A stretch of 64,000 nt of DNA from Romboutsia faecis (GTDB lineage: Bacteria > Bacillota > Clostridia > Peptostreptococcales > Peptostreptococcaceae), in NCBI RefSeq assembly GCF_014323405.1, contig NZ_JACRWE010000001.1:310001-374000 (forward strand), in the 5' to 3' direction. This document shows positions 46,161 through 54,163 of this stretch, piece by piece (position 1 is the stretch's first letter; every line of letters begins with the position of its first letter). The notes beneath the pieces are model-generated. The model saw only the letters and a list, made by a program, of their open reading frames with translations. It made no database searches and was not told the DNA's origin. Made by a program: the position numbers and the translations under genes.

Positions 46161-46234
46161 AAAAAGAGCCTACACACAATGGTATAAGCCCTAAGTCGCA
46201 ATTAGATTATATCATATGTGTAGCCTTAAAACAA
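46158..46234 (-). ncRNA. Candidate short minus-strand RNA with own promoter and terminator
   Basis: On the minus strand TTGTTT (46229-46234), a 17-bp spacer and TATAAT (46206-46211) form a strong promoter. Transcription would start near 46199. A hairpin GGGCTTATAC with GTGTAGGCTC, closed by three G-T pairs on this strand only, ends in seven T at 46159-46165. This predicts a transcript of about 42 nt in the gap before the gene at 46260. It could act in antisense. Confidence 0.5.
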
Positions 46235-46259
46235 TTGATAAATTTAAGGGGGAATACAA

Positions 46260-46511
46260 ATGAGAAGTATAGTAATAAACAATGAATTTGTTAATGGAGT
46301 GGAATTAGAATTAGGAAAGAAATATAGATTGGCAGATGATTTTTATGCTGATTTAGAAGGTACATTAGTTAATATTAGTGAATATTATGTATGTACAGAT
46401 CCTAATATTAGTGTACATGAAGAATTGAATATAACATTGAGAATGAATAATAGTTGGGATGATAGAAATATACTAGTTGATTTTATTTGTCACGTTGAGG
46501 AAATAGCTTAA
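46260..46511 (+). CDS. Hypothetical 83-aa protein
   Basis: A small acidic protein (MRSIVINNEFVNGVELELGKKYRLADDFYADLEGTL) with beta-rich pattern and no TM. The start ATG has AAGGGGG upstream. It follows the antisense RNA locus by 26 bp and is the last gene of the rightward group. I do not recognise it. Its short length and position suggest an element accessory protein. Confidence 0.5.
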   Translation: MRSIVINNEFVNGVELELGKKYRLADDFYADLEGTLVNISEYYVCTDPNISVHEELNITLRMNNSWDDRNILVDFICHVEEIA

Positions 46512-46598
46512 GATATATTTAAATTAGTCTTCAAACGTATTATAGTAACTAGTTATGTAGAATTTACATACTCAAATATTATTAAATTTATATAAGAA

Positions 46599-46638
46599 AA
46601 GGCTATAGGTTTTCATTATTGAATTTACCTATAGCCTT
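46599..46638 (-). terminator. Terminator of the OB-fold membrane protein gene
   Basis: A perfect 11-bp stem AAGGCTATAGG/CCTATAGCCTT (46599-46609 and 46628-46638) has an 18-base loop, just past the stop at 46644; the minus strand has a T4 tract. Confidence 0.7.
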
Positions 46639-46643
46639 AGTAT

Positions 46644-47396
46644 TTACATATCTATTTTTTGAACTAGTACAGATGGAATAGTTATATCTCCTCCCATTGT
46701 AGATGTATAAGTTAGTAATCCTTCGCTGACACCCATTATTGTAATATAATCATCTTCTAATACTCTTGATGATACTATTGAGCTATCATAAGCACCATAT
46801 ATAATATTGTCATAGTTTCCATCTACGGCTAAACGTATCTGAGTTTCGCCATCGCCTTCCATTACTTGTACTACTTTTCCTTTAAATTTAACTTTTTCTC
46901 CAACATAGTCGTCTGGAGTTCTAGCTAGTTGCTTATAAGTTATACCTGTATTATACCCTTGTTTTTCTTTAGCCTCAGCTGCCTTTCTCTCTTCTTCAGC
47001 TTTTCGTGCATTCTCTTCTTCAATAGCTTTTTGTTCGTCTTCTTTCATAGCAAACCAAGGTTCTGCATCAGCAACCTTATTTTTAAGAGTTTCAATCTCT
47101 TCATCTTTATCCTGAATAATGCTACTTTGCTCTTCATTTTTAGTTGTAAGTTCATTAATTGTATTTTCATATTCATCAGAAACACCTACTGAACCGATTA
47201 CACCAAGTATAAACCCTATTACTATTCCTGCTATAAGAAATGCAGTCTTCTTTAGTAATCTTTTAATATCGATATTCTTTTTAGGCCTTTGTAATCTTAG
47301 TTGATTATTATCTTCTGTACTTTCATTTTTAATCTCTTTAAGATCAGCATCTACCTCACTGTCAATACCATTATTCCCATTTTCATACTCTTTCAC
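46644..47396 (-). CDS. Membrane protein with coiled coil and C-terminal OB-fold
   Basis: 250 residues. A TM at about 50-70 (TAFLIAGIVIGFILGVIGSVG) follows an acidic cytoplasmic segment. Then comes a long coiled coil (about 75-150, Glu/Lys/Ala-rich) and a C-terminal beta domain (TPDDYVGEKVKFKGKVVQVMEGDGETQIRLAVDG), a pattern common in Gram-positive phage and plasmid proteins named toxin regulator. That name is not functional evidence. The start is GTG 47396, after GAGGGGGT. It is the first gene past the tape-measure terminator. Confidence 0.65.
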   Translation of the reverse strand: MKEYENGNNGIDSEVDADLKEIKNESTEDNNQLRLQRPKKNIDIKRLLKKTAFLIAGIVIGFILGVIGSVGVSDEYENTINELTTKNEEQSSIIQDKDEEIETLKNKVADAEPWFAMKEDEQKAIEEENARKAEEERKAAEAKEKQGYNTGITYKQLARTPDDYVGEKVKFKGKVVQVMEGDGETQIRLAVDGNYDNIIYGAYDSSIVSSRVLEDDYITIMGVSEGLLTYTSTMGGDITIPSVLVQKIDM

Positions 47397-47480
47397 AATA
47401 ATACCCCCTCAAAATATATTGTATCACTATTTATTATATATAATATCATTGTCATATCTTGTAATATCTTGTTTAATCAT

Positions 47481-47524
47481 AAAAAAATAATGCCTACAAT
47501 ATTCCATTTCGGAATACTATAGGC
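47481..47524 (-). terminator. Terminator after the tape measure gene
   Basis: A stem GCCTACAATATTCC/GGAATACTATAGGC (47492-47505 and 47511-47524, two weak pairs) is followed on the minus strand by a T-rich tract. It lies about 40 bp past the tape measure stop and ends the late operon. Confidence 0.75.
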
Positions 47525-47562
47525 CAGTTTAATAAATTTGCAAACTCATTAAAATATGTATT

Positions 47563-50406
47563 TTATCTACCTTGTAAACGACGCTGTTTTTCATTTTTAT
47601 TATCTATTTTCTTAATTATTTCATTAATTAAACTATCACTTACTTTTTCTATACTATTAACTGTATTCTTATCTGCATTCCCCTCTATAATTACTAAAGG
47701 TGAGTTAAAAGTAACATTAGATTTATTTTCTATTTTTGTACTTGTTTTTTGGGTTAAATCTGTAAAAATAGGAGATTTATAATTTATATCATCTAAATTA
47801 AATTTAATCGTATCTAGTGATGGTAAATCTATTGAGTTAATATGTTGAATATCATTTATTGATAGAGGTGTATTAGTAGACATTTCTGAATTTAAGTCTT
47901 CTCGATATGGTGATACACTTCTTGATACTGCTCTTGTACCATTATTTGAAGACTTTCCTCCAAATATGTTTGATACTGCATTTCCTATAGTTTTAAAAAT
48001 ACCCGTTATTGTGAACGTTTTATTTTTTACCTTTTTATCATTTACATTATCAATTACACTAGATGCATTATCTGTTGCTGAAATAGTCGTTTTCTTATCA
48101 GGTACTTTTGTTCTATTCACCTTATTCATAGCACTTATAGCGTGACTATTATCGCCTTTTAATACAGCTGTCTTCTCTTTTGGATTCAATGAATTCCATG
48201 CTGATATACAATTCATTGCTAAAGTAGCATCACCATTAATTATTGCTGTCTTTTGATCTGGAGTTAATGAGTTCCACATTGCCATAACGCCTAATGCACC
48301 ACTAGGATCTGCATCTATTAATGCTTGTTTACCTTCTATACTTAATGAATTAAAGTAGTTTATTCTTTCTTGAGCTGGTATATCATTACATTTTAATACC
48401 ATAGTCTTTTCTTCTAAAGTTAAATTTTTAAACGACTCTATTTTGCTTTCAACATCAGTAGTATCGGTAGTAAACTTGGTCTTTAATTCTGAAGGTATAC
48501 TATCTCCTATTGTTCCCCATATTTCATTTAAATGTTGCGAGAATTCAGTGTTTAACTTATTATTTTCTTCATTACGTTCTTTAATTCTTTGGGATAATGC
48601 TTTATGTTCCTCATCAATAGACTTTCCCCATTCCCTCAAAGAATCAGCCATTTCGTCCATACCTATGGTATCTGCAAAATCAGCCATTCCATTTCCTACA
48701 CCAAGTATAAATTCATAAAATTTACCTCTCATACCTTCAAATACATTGGCTATATCATTTCCAAGGTAAGTAAAAGCACTAGGTAAAAATGATAATATCT
48801 TTATAGTATTATTGGTAAAATCAGTAACACTGCTTAATGCAGGTAACACTTCTCTCCCTATTGTTTGAGATAATTCTTTCCATGAATTTGATAGGTCTTG
48901 TTGCATTGCTGCATAAGATTCTTCATATGCTTGTTTTGCTTCATCCATAGCACCTGAAGTATTTATAACTTCATTACCTAAGTTAGACCATGCCTCTATT
49001 ACACCTTCAGAACCATATTCAACAGTACCTTTGAATATTTCTTGAAGTAACCTAGCTCTTTCTGTATCATCGCCAACATTCATTATAGCTTTAGATACTT
49101 TCTTCATAGCATCAATAGTTGTTATTGAGCCATCATCAATTTGTTTCTTTAGATCATCAATATTTATTCCTAAATCTTTAAATGCATCTTTACTAGTATT
49201 AGATCCATCAGTTAAAGTTAACAAGAATTCTTTAACCATATCAGTTGCTTGATCTGTATTCATTCCAGTTGCATTTATTGCCTCATCGATTAACATGAAG
49301 GCATCTTTTGCCTCTATACCTAATGTACTAAGTATAGGTGTATATTCAACCAACGTATCCAACCAGTCTTGAGATATGTTCATACCTGTTTGTTCACCAG
49401 CTATTATCATATCTAATGCTTCAGAATGAGTCATGCTCCAACCATTTACCGCTGATGTCATAAATCTAACTTGGTTATTATAGTCGTATCCCATTTTATC
49501 TAATAATTCCATAGATTGAGAAAGATTTTTAGTTTCTTTATTACTTAATTTAAACCTCTTTTGTAATAAAGTCGCTGCTTGAGTAGCCCCTTCTAAACTA
49601 TATCCATTCCCAGCTATGTCTTTAATTTGTTTATAAAATGATTTAGCATCTTCTTCTGCTAATCCTAAACTGATTCTTAAACTAGTTATTGCATCATCAT
49701 ATTCTATTGCTCCACTTAATGCACCTTTGGTAAATATGCTTACAACAGCCGCCGCAGTAATCTTAGATACACCTGTTAATTCAACTAAGCTAGATACTAC
49801 GTCAGAAATGGTTGAATTAGCTTCATCTGATGAATTACTTAGTTCTTCTAATGGATTATCTCCATCCATACTAACCATAGATGATTTAATATCATTCATA
49901 GAGTTCTCTAATTTTTTCATGTCGTTTACAGTTTTATCTATATCTGTACTATACTGTTGTAATTTATGAGAATTCTTTTGTATTAGCTCACCTTTACTTT
50001 CTAACGCTTTCCTTAAATCATTTACTGCTTTTTCTTGTTTAGTGTAAGCTTCAATATTATCTGATTTATTCATTTGACTTAATGCTTGCTCTGCTTCTTT
50101 TAAAGCTTCTTTTAATTCTTCATATGCTTTTACTTGCTTTTCTACTTTTTTAAATAAATCATCATATTGTTTGTTTTGCATTTCTAACTTTTTACTAGTA
50201 GATTCAATTGCTTTTTCACCTTTTGATATAGCAGTAGCCATAGCTTCCATTTTATCCTCAGCATTTTCAATTGACTTAGTAGCTACATCAAAATCTTTAG
50301 ATAGATTTCTACTTTGCTTCTTTACATTAGAAAGCTCTTTTACAAATGATTGAGCGTCTAAGCTCAAACTAGACGTTAATTTTGCAATCTCTTCACTTCT
50401 TGCCAT
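47563..50406 (-). CDS. Phage tail tape measure protein
   Basis: 947 residues. The N-terminal 200 residues are coiled coil (AEDKMEAMATAISKGEKAIE). A central tape-measure domain of about 230-530 (YSLEGATQAATLL, TPILSTLGIEAKDAFML) matches the PhageMin-tail family. At about 655-770 come roughly four repeats of a 30-residue unit (WNSLTPDQKTAIINGDATLA type). A hydrophobic stretch (about 560-580) could act in membrane entry. Such proteins set tail length and help DNA delivery. The start ATG follows GGTGATA, 14 bp after the chaperone gene. It is the last gene of the late operon. Confidence 0.92.
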   Translation of the reverse strand: MARSEEIAKLTSSLSLDAQSFVKELSNVKKQSRNLSKDFDVATKSIENAEDKMEAMATAISKGEKAIESTSKKLEMQNKQYDDLFKKVEKQVKAYEELKEALKEAEQALSQMNKSDNIEAYTKQEKAVNDLRKALESKGELIQKNSHKLQQYSTDIDKTVNDMKKLENSMNDIKSSMVSMDGDNPLEELSNSSDEANSTISDVVSSLVELTGVSKITAAAVVSIFTKGALSGAIEYDDAITSLRISLGLAEEDAKSFYKQIKDIAGNGYSLEGATQAATLLQKRFKLSNKETKNLSQSMELLDKMGYDYNNQVRFMTSAVNGWSMTHSEALDMIIAGEQTGMNISQDWLDTLVEYTPILSTLGIEAKDAFMLIDEAINATGMNTDQATDMVKEFLLTLTDGSNTSKDAFKDLGINIDDLKKQIDDGSITTIDAMKKVSKAIMNVGDDTERARLLQEIFKGTVEYGSEGVIEAWSNLGNEVINTSGAMDEAKQAYEESYAAMQQDLSNSWKELSQTIGREVLPALSSVTDFTNNTIKILSFLPSAFTYLGNDIANVFEGMRGKFYEFILGVGNGMADFADTIGMDEMADSLREWGKSIDEEHKALSQRIKERNEENNKLNTEFSQHLNEIWGTIGDSIPSELKTKFTTDTTDVESKIESFKNLTLEEKTMVLKCNDIPAQERINYFNSLSIEGKQALIDADPSGALGVMAMWNSLTPDQKTAIINGDATLAMNCISAWNSLNPKEKTAVLKGDNSHAISAMNKVNRTKVPDKKTTISATDNASSVIDNVNDKKVKNKTFTITGIFKTIGNAVSNIFGGKSSNNGTRAVSRSVSPYREDLNSEMSTNTPLSINDIQHINSIDLPSLDTIKFNLDDINYKSPIFTDLTQKTSTKIENKSNVTFNSPLVIIEGNADKNTVNSIEKVSDSLINEIIKKIDNKNEKQRRLQGR

Positions 50407-50420
50407 ATTATCACCAACTT

Positions 50421-50957
50421 TTACATATATTCAGTACCATCAACGTATTCTATATTCTCATCTTCATTTCTTATATTATTAAACTTCTTATGTGCTTCTA
50501 CTTGTTCAAAATAATTTATAGGTATTATATTTAGGAAATCATCAGTTCTTCTAAAAATTGAATGCCACATGTATTCCATATCAGGAAAACTCCAATCTTC
50601 TTTTTTAAGGCTAGCCTTTAGTCTTTTAAATCTCGCTAATTCTGGATTAATACTATCATTAGAATTTTTAGGAAATGAAATAGAAATTAGGTAACAAGCA
50701 TAAGTTTTAGCTAACTCTTTATCTACTGATAATATATTTTCTAATGCTTGCTTTCTACTTAAATTTTCATCACATCTTAGAAGTGATTGTATTAATACTT
50801 CGTGTATAATCTCTATATTATCATCAAATACACCTTCAATTATGTCTGGTATTGTCTTCCCATCAAGTTGATACTGTATCGCCATTAAACACCCAAAATC
50901 TAGCCTTGAATTATAAACAACATTATTTATCAGTAATTTAACTGTACCTCTTATCAT
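50421..50957 (-). CDS. Tail assembly chaperone-like protein
   Basis: 178 residues. RGTVKLLINNVVYNSRLDFGCLMAIQYQLDG recalls the N-terminus of tail assembly chaperones (Gp13/GpG type). The position just before the tape measure gene is diagnostic. A programmed frameshift and second product (GT type) is not evident, as the frame ends cleanly. The start ATG follows GAGGTGA. It directly abuts the tail tube paralogue (50958). Confidence 0.7.
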   Translation of the reverse strand: MIRGTVKLLINNVVYNSRLDFGCLMAIQYQLDGKTIPDIIEGVFDDNIEIIHEVLIQSLLRCDENLSRKQALENILSVDKELAKTYACYLISISFPKNSNDSINPELARFKRLKASLKKEDWSFPDMEYMWHSIFRRTDDFLNIIPINYFEQVEAHKKFNNIRNEDENIEYVDGTEYM

Positions 50958-51503
50958 CTAAATCACCTCATTTGGATACGTTACTTTAGTAAACCAATTT
51001 GCTACAATTTCAGGATTAGCTGTTTCACTATCGACAACATAGTAAACTAAATCTTTATTTTTATCTTTAAATACATCAAAATCTATAGATAATGTATCTT
51101 CTTCAAAATTACCTGAGTAGGTTCTAGCAACTAATGTATCCTCTTTAAATTGAACATTATAAAAAATATGATATAACTTATATCCATTTGCTTTTTCTCT
51201 TGTAAATAACAATGCTAAATTGGGTGGAGTACCTGTACTTACCGCTAATCCGTTGTCTATTATTTTATGGCCTAGTATCATTGCTTTTTCTTCAAGTGTT
51301 AAAGAGAGTAGATTCAATGTTCCTAATCCATCAATAGATGTGTCTATTCTAGAAACTTTTTCACCTTTATTTTTTATATAAATACTATCCCTATCTAATT
51401 TTATATTTACATCTAATGCACCATCTAATTTCATAGGTACACTATCATATTTACATATATATACTTCATCGAATCCATATAGTATTTTATGCTTCAGTGC
51501 CAT
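50958..51503 (-). CDS. Second tail tube protein paralogue
   Basis: 181 residues. It shares with the next gene upstream the order KIL/IIFG-D, SLTLEEKAMILGHKI, PPNLALLFTREKANGYKLYHIFYNVQF and the end NWFTKVTYP. Thus it is a paralogue of the major tail protein (phi13/TP901-1 type), divergent in its first half. It may be a tube-end or decoration variant. The start ATG follows AGTGGTGAG. It lies between the tail tube gene, separated by a hairpin, and the chaperone gene. Confidence 0.75.
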   Translation of the reverse strand: MALKHKILYGFDEVYICKYDSVPMKLDGALDVNIKLDRDSIYIKNKGEKVSRIDTSIDGLGTLNLLSLTLEEKAMILGHKIIDNGLAVSTGTPPNLALLFTREKANGYKLYHIFYNVQFKEDTLVARTYSGNFEEDTLSIDFDVFKDKNKDLVYYVVDSETANPEIVANWFTKVTYPNEVI

Positions 51504-51529
51504 ATTCTCACCACTTTCTATTTTTAAGT

Positions 51530-51564
51530 AAAAAAAAATAGAGAACTAAAATTAATTAGCCCTC
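51530..51564 (-). terminator. Internal hairpin between the two tail tube genes
   Basis: A stem GAG-CTAA/TTAG-CTC with an internal loop (51541-51549 and 51556-51564) is followed on the minus strand by eight T. It lies in the middle of the operon, just past the tail tube stop. Confidence 0.6.
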
Positions 51565-51573
51565 CATAATTTA

Positions 51574-52155
51574 TTATGCTGGTAATGATGTTGGTTTTTG
51601 TACTTCTGTAAACCAATTAGATACCATAGTTGAATCTGCAGCTTCATCTGTACTATCTACTGTATAGAAGAATAGTCCATCTTTCACATCTGGTAAGCAA
51701 GTAAATTCTAATTCTGCTATTTGTTCTTCCTTTTCTCCTTCAGTAGAAATAGCTTGTATTGAAGGTGTCGTAAATTGAACATTATATATTACTGTAAGTA
51801 TTTTCCCGTCATCGGCCTTATCTTGTGCAAATAAAACAGCTAAGTTAGGTGCAACTGTATTAGCTCCCAGTGCTATTCCTCCCTTGACAACATCTACTCC
51901 TGCTAATAATGCTTTTTCATCCATTGTTAATCCTAAAACCGATAATTTCCCAGATCCTTTAGTTATTCTCTTGTCATTATATACGGGCTTATTGTCTGCA
52001 TATATTATCTTCTCACTACTCTCAAAAGATACCTCACAAGCTTTTGCTCCAAGTATAGGAACTATTGTTCCAAATGTACCATCGTCATTTATTTTTGCAA
52101 TATGTATATTATCCATTCCAAAAATTATTTTTTGTTTATAATTTTTCCCTGCCAT
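51574..52155 (-). CDS. Major tail tube protein
   Basis: 193 residues. Major-tail-protein pattern KQKIIFGMDNIHIAKINDDGTFG, then LTMDEKALLAGVDVVKGG, PNLAVLFAQDKADDGKILTVIYNVQF and NWFTEVQKP at the end, like TP901-1/phi13-type tube subunits. The ATG at 52153-52155 is chosen because AAAGGTG is ideally spaced. It is flanked by hairpin-oligo(T) signals on both sides, which fits a highly expressed structural gene. Confidence 0.85.
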   Translation of the reverse strand: MAGKNYKQKIIFGMDNIHIAKINDDGTFGTIVPILGAKACEVSFESSEKIIYADNKPVYNDKRITKGSGKLSVLGLTMDEKALLAGVDVVKGGIALGANTVAPNLAVLFAQDKADDGKILTVIYNVQFTTPSIQAISTEGEKEEQIAELEFTCLPDVKDGLFFYTVDSTDEAADSTMVSNWFTEVQKPTSLPA

Positions 52156-52187
52156 AAAAATCACCTTTCCTTTTTTAATTTTTTGCA

Positions 52188-52215
52188 TAAAAAAAGAACT
52201 CTTAAATTGAGTTCA
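52188..52215 (-). terminator. Internal hairpin before the tail tube gene
   Basis: A stem GAACTC/GAGTTC (52196-52201 and 52209-52214) with a seven-base loop and seven T on the minus strand overlaps the stop of the upstream gene. The block GCATAAAAAAAGAACT recurs at 55285. Confidence 0.65.
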
Positions 52216-52528
52216 TTTCTTTAAATATAAAATCCATATTCTTGCCGTAGTAATTTTCATCAAATACATCTGTGCAACCATCAAATATGAACTTATTTTC
52301 TTTCATTTTTCTTTTAATATCTTTATATAAATCTAAGTCTTCAATATTTTTACACCAGTAATTCAAAGTAATGTAATATATTGTTGATAGACTATTATTA
52401 TCAAACACATCTGTATCCTCTTCGTCATAAAAAGTAAATATTACATACTTATCTTTTGGACTTAATGTCTTATGATAATAAGCCTCTATACCAAGACTTC
52501 CCATTATATCAATTATTTTTTTATTCAT
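52202..52528 (-). CDS. Tail completion/minor tail protein
   Basis: 108 residues. Its position between the HK97-gp10-type gene and the tail tube gene, its length and the NKKIIDIMGSLGIEAYYHKTLS start match tail terminator-like proteins of siphoviruses. ATG 52528 is preferred over a GTG at 52537, which overlaps the previous stop. Family assignment rests on order more than on motif. Confidence 0.6.
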   Translation of the reverse strand: MNKKIIDIMGSLGIEAYYHKTLSPKDKYVIFTFYDEEDTDVFDNNSLSTIYYITLNYWCKNIEDLDLYKDIKRKMKENKFIFDGCTDVFDENYYGKNMDFIFKEMNSI

Positions 52529-52537
52529 CCTTATCAC

Positions 52538-52918
52538 CTACTCAAATAGGTCTTTAGCTAAACTTTCACCTATCGCTTTATTTGCTTCACTAACCGATTT
52601 ATTCCAGGCTTTTTTCATCCACTTCTTACCGACCATATCTGAAGTTCCATACTCTTGATAGTATCCATATCTAATAGATTCATCGTCTCCATTTTCAATA
52701 CCAATAGTTATTTTTCTATTTGTACCTGATCCTGTTTTATCTCCTTTATCCAATGAGTCTTGTAAGTTTCCTGTATCCACTGGTACAGTTTTCTTTTGGG
52801 CTTCTAATATGATATTAGCGCCTTTTTCTAGTGCATTATCAATTACCTCAGTTTTAAGTTTACGTTCTATTTCATCAAGTTTATCTATTAACTCACTAAA
52901 ATCTATTTCAAATCCCAC
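52538..52918 (-). CDS. HK97 gp10-like tail-connector protein
   Basis: 126 residues. The MGFEIDFSELIDKLDEIERK start, ALEKGANIILEAQKKTVPVDTGNLQDSL and IRYGYYQEYGTSDMVGKKWM are typical of HK97-gp10 family proteins that act at the head-tail junction. The start is GTG 52918, with AGAGGTG upstream. It lies in order between head closure and tail completion genes. Confidence 0.85.
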   Translation of the reverse strand: MGFEIDFSELIDKLDEIERKLKTEVIDNALEKGANIILEAQKKTVPVDTGNLQDSLDKGDKTGSGTNRKITIGIENGDDESIRYGYYQEYGTSDMVGKKWMKKAWNKSVSEANKAIGESLAKDLFE

Positions 52919-52919
52919 A

Positions 52920-53249
52920 CTAATTCACCTCTTGACATGTTAACTCTAAATACATGTGGTCTTCAAACTCATGAACATGTTTAATCTCATATTCTTTATC
53001 TTTATGTATAAGATACATAGACTCATCAATATTTCTTTTTCTAACTATTTTTCTAACTATAAATTTATAGGCAACTTTAGTATTATCTGAATTAGCTCTC
53101 ATATAATCTTTAGTCGATAGGGTTTTCTTTTTAGCTCTTAATCCTTTTATTATTGTAATATCTTTCATCTTATCTACACCATAATTTGGGTCATACACTA
53201 GTTCTTTTTTTATAATAGTTACTTTATCTCGCATTTCTGAAGGATTCAT
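52920..53249 (-). CDS. Head-tail adaptor (closure) protein
   Basis: 109 residues. MNPSEMRDKVTIIKKELVYDPNYGV, then a middle TLSTKDYMRANSDNTKVAYKFIVRK, gives the pattern of phage head-tail joining proteins (PF05521). The start ATG follows AGGTGA. It stops one base before the gp10-like gene and begins ten bases after the connector gene. Confidence 0.85.
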   Translation of the reverse strand: MNPSEMRDKVTIIKKELVYDPNYGVDKMKDITIIKGLRAKKKTLSTKDYMRANSDNTKVAYKFIVRKIVRKRNIDESMYLIHKDKEYEIKHVHEFEDHMYLELTCQEVN

Positions 53250-53259
53250 TTTATATCAC

Positions 53260-53685
53260 CTACCAGTTTATTTTCTTTAGATCAAGTATAGATTTAAGCA
53301 TTGAACTAGCTTTAGAATTAGGTTCGATAAGTGTAGTACCATTTTCATAATAGTAACTAGCTAAAATTAGTACGGCCATTCCTAGGCTATAGTTTTTTAC
53401 ACCATCAATTTCATTCCCAAAGCTTATATCCGATATTCCTGTGTAATCACTCACATATTCCATTGCATGTAAGCAAAATCCATTAATCATTTCATCATCA
53501 TCATGAAATGACTCTTCAATTCTAAGATTCTTTTTGACACTTACACAGTCAATAAGATAATTTCCAACAGCACAAGCACGTTCGTAGCTGATATGTAACG
53601 CATTATGAAATATCCCTACCATATTCTTTTCCTGTCCATCATCTGTATTGGGCATATAATATTCCCCACATTTGCATCTATACAT
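53260..53685 (-). CDS. Head-tail connector (gp6-like) with N-terminal Cys-rich motif
   Basis: 141 residues. A CKCGEYY start with several Cys precedes a gp6-like body (ACAVGNYLIDCVSVKKNLRIEESFHDDDEMINGFCLHAMEYVSDYTG), which matches the DNA-packaging connector pattern of siphoviruses. The N-terminal Cys cluster is unusual for that family. ATG 53685 is used, with AAAGGTGA upstream; a GTG nine bases earlier overlaps the previous gene's end. Confidence 0.7.
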   Translation of the reverse strand: MYRCKCGEYYMPNTDDGQEKNMVGIFHNALHISYERACAVGNYLIDCVSVKKNLRIEESFHDDDEMINGFCLHAMEYVSDYTGISDISFGNEIDGVKNYSLGMAVLILASYYYENGTTLIEPNSKASSMLKSILDLKKINW

Positions 53686-53944
53686 TGTCTTCACCTTTAT
53701 AATCTACTAAATAAGTATCAATTGTAGATATATTCAACCTTTCCCTAGAAACATTTATTTTGTCGTTAATGCCTATCTCAAATTCTCCATCATTTGATAT
53801 TTTCATTACTTCAACTAAATTAGATTCTTTTAATTTTAGGGCAATAGGTTCAGCTATAAAATAATATCTACCGAATACAAAATCATCCAGATCCTTGTGT
53901 GAGAAAGATACAAGAGGAGTAACTGCAACTGAGTTATATAACAT
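53678..53944 (-). CDS. Small phage head gene, unknown
   Basis: 88 residues, soluble. LVEVMKISNDGEFEIGINDKINVSRERLNI is beta-rich. Its place between the capsid-side small gene and the connector suggests a head-completion or adaptor function. The family is not recognised. The start ATG follows AGGAGATG. The final codons overlap the connector gene. Confidence 0.55.
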   Translation of the reverse strand: MLYNSVAVTPLVSFSHKDLDDFVFGRYYFIAEPIALKLKESNLVEVMKISNDGEFEIGINDKINVSRERLNISTIDTYLVDYKGEDNV

Positions 53945-53965
53945 AATTAATCATCTCCTACCTTA

Positions 53966-54000
53966 ATAAAAAAGAAGGTAGAGATTAATCCACCTTCTTA
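53966..54000 (-). terminator. Internal hairpin downstream of the capsid region
   Basis: A stem AAGAAGGT/ACCTTCTT (53972-53979 and 53992-53999) is followed on the minus strand by six T. It overlaps the end of the 55-aa gene. Confidence 0.65.
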
Positions 54001-54152
54001 CTTCTTTTCTTTCTTATAGTTTTCTTTTCTTCAATAATTAAGTTTTGTTTAATAAGTAAATTAGCGATAGAATCTTCTATCTCCACTTCTTCATTTGGTA
54101 TAAATGATCCTAAGTCTTTATGTACAAAACTTTGCAATATCTTAACTTTCAT
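53985..54152 (-). CDS. Small phage protein, 55 aa, downstream of the capsid gene
   Basis: MKVKILQSFVHKDLGSFIPN is followed by EEVEIEDSIANLLIKQNLII and a basic tail KKTIRKKRSKKVD. Small proteins of this kind, with a beta-strand and a terminal helix, commonly follow the capsid gene in siphoviruses. The start ATG is 54150-54152. Exact function unknown. Confidence 0.65.
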   Translation of the reverse strand: MKVKILQSFVHKDLGSFIPNEEVEIEDSIANLLIKQNLIIEEKKTIRKKRSKKVD

Positions 54153-54163
54153 AAAATAACACC

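Noticed and set aside
36035..47396. Complete integrative conjugative element
   Set aside because: No relaxase, integrase, VirB6 or cell-wall hydrolase is visible in this window, so only conjugation-like parts are claimed.
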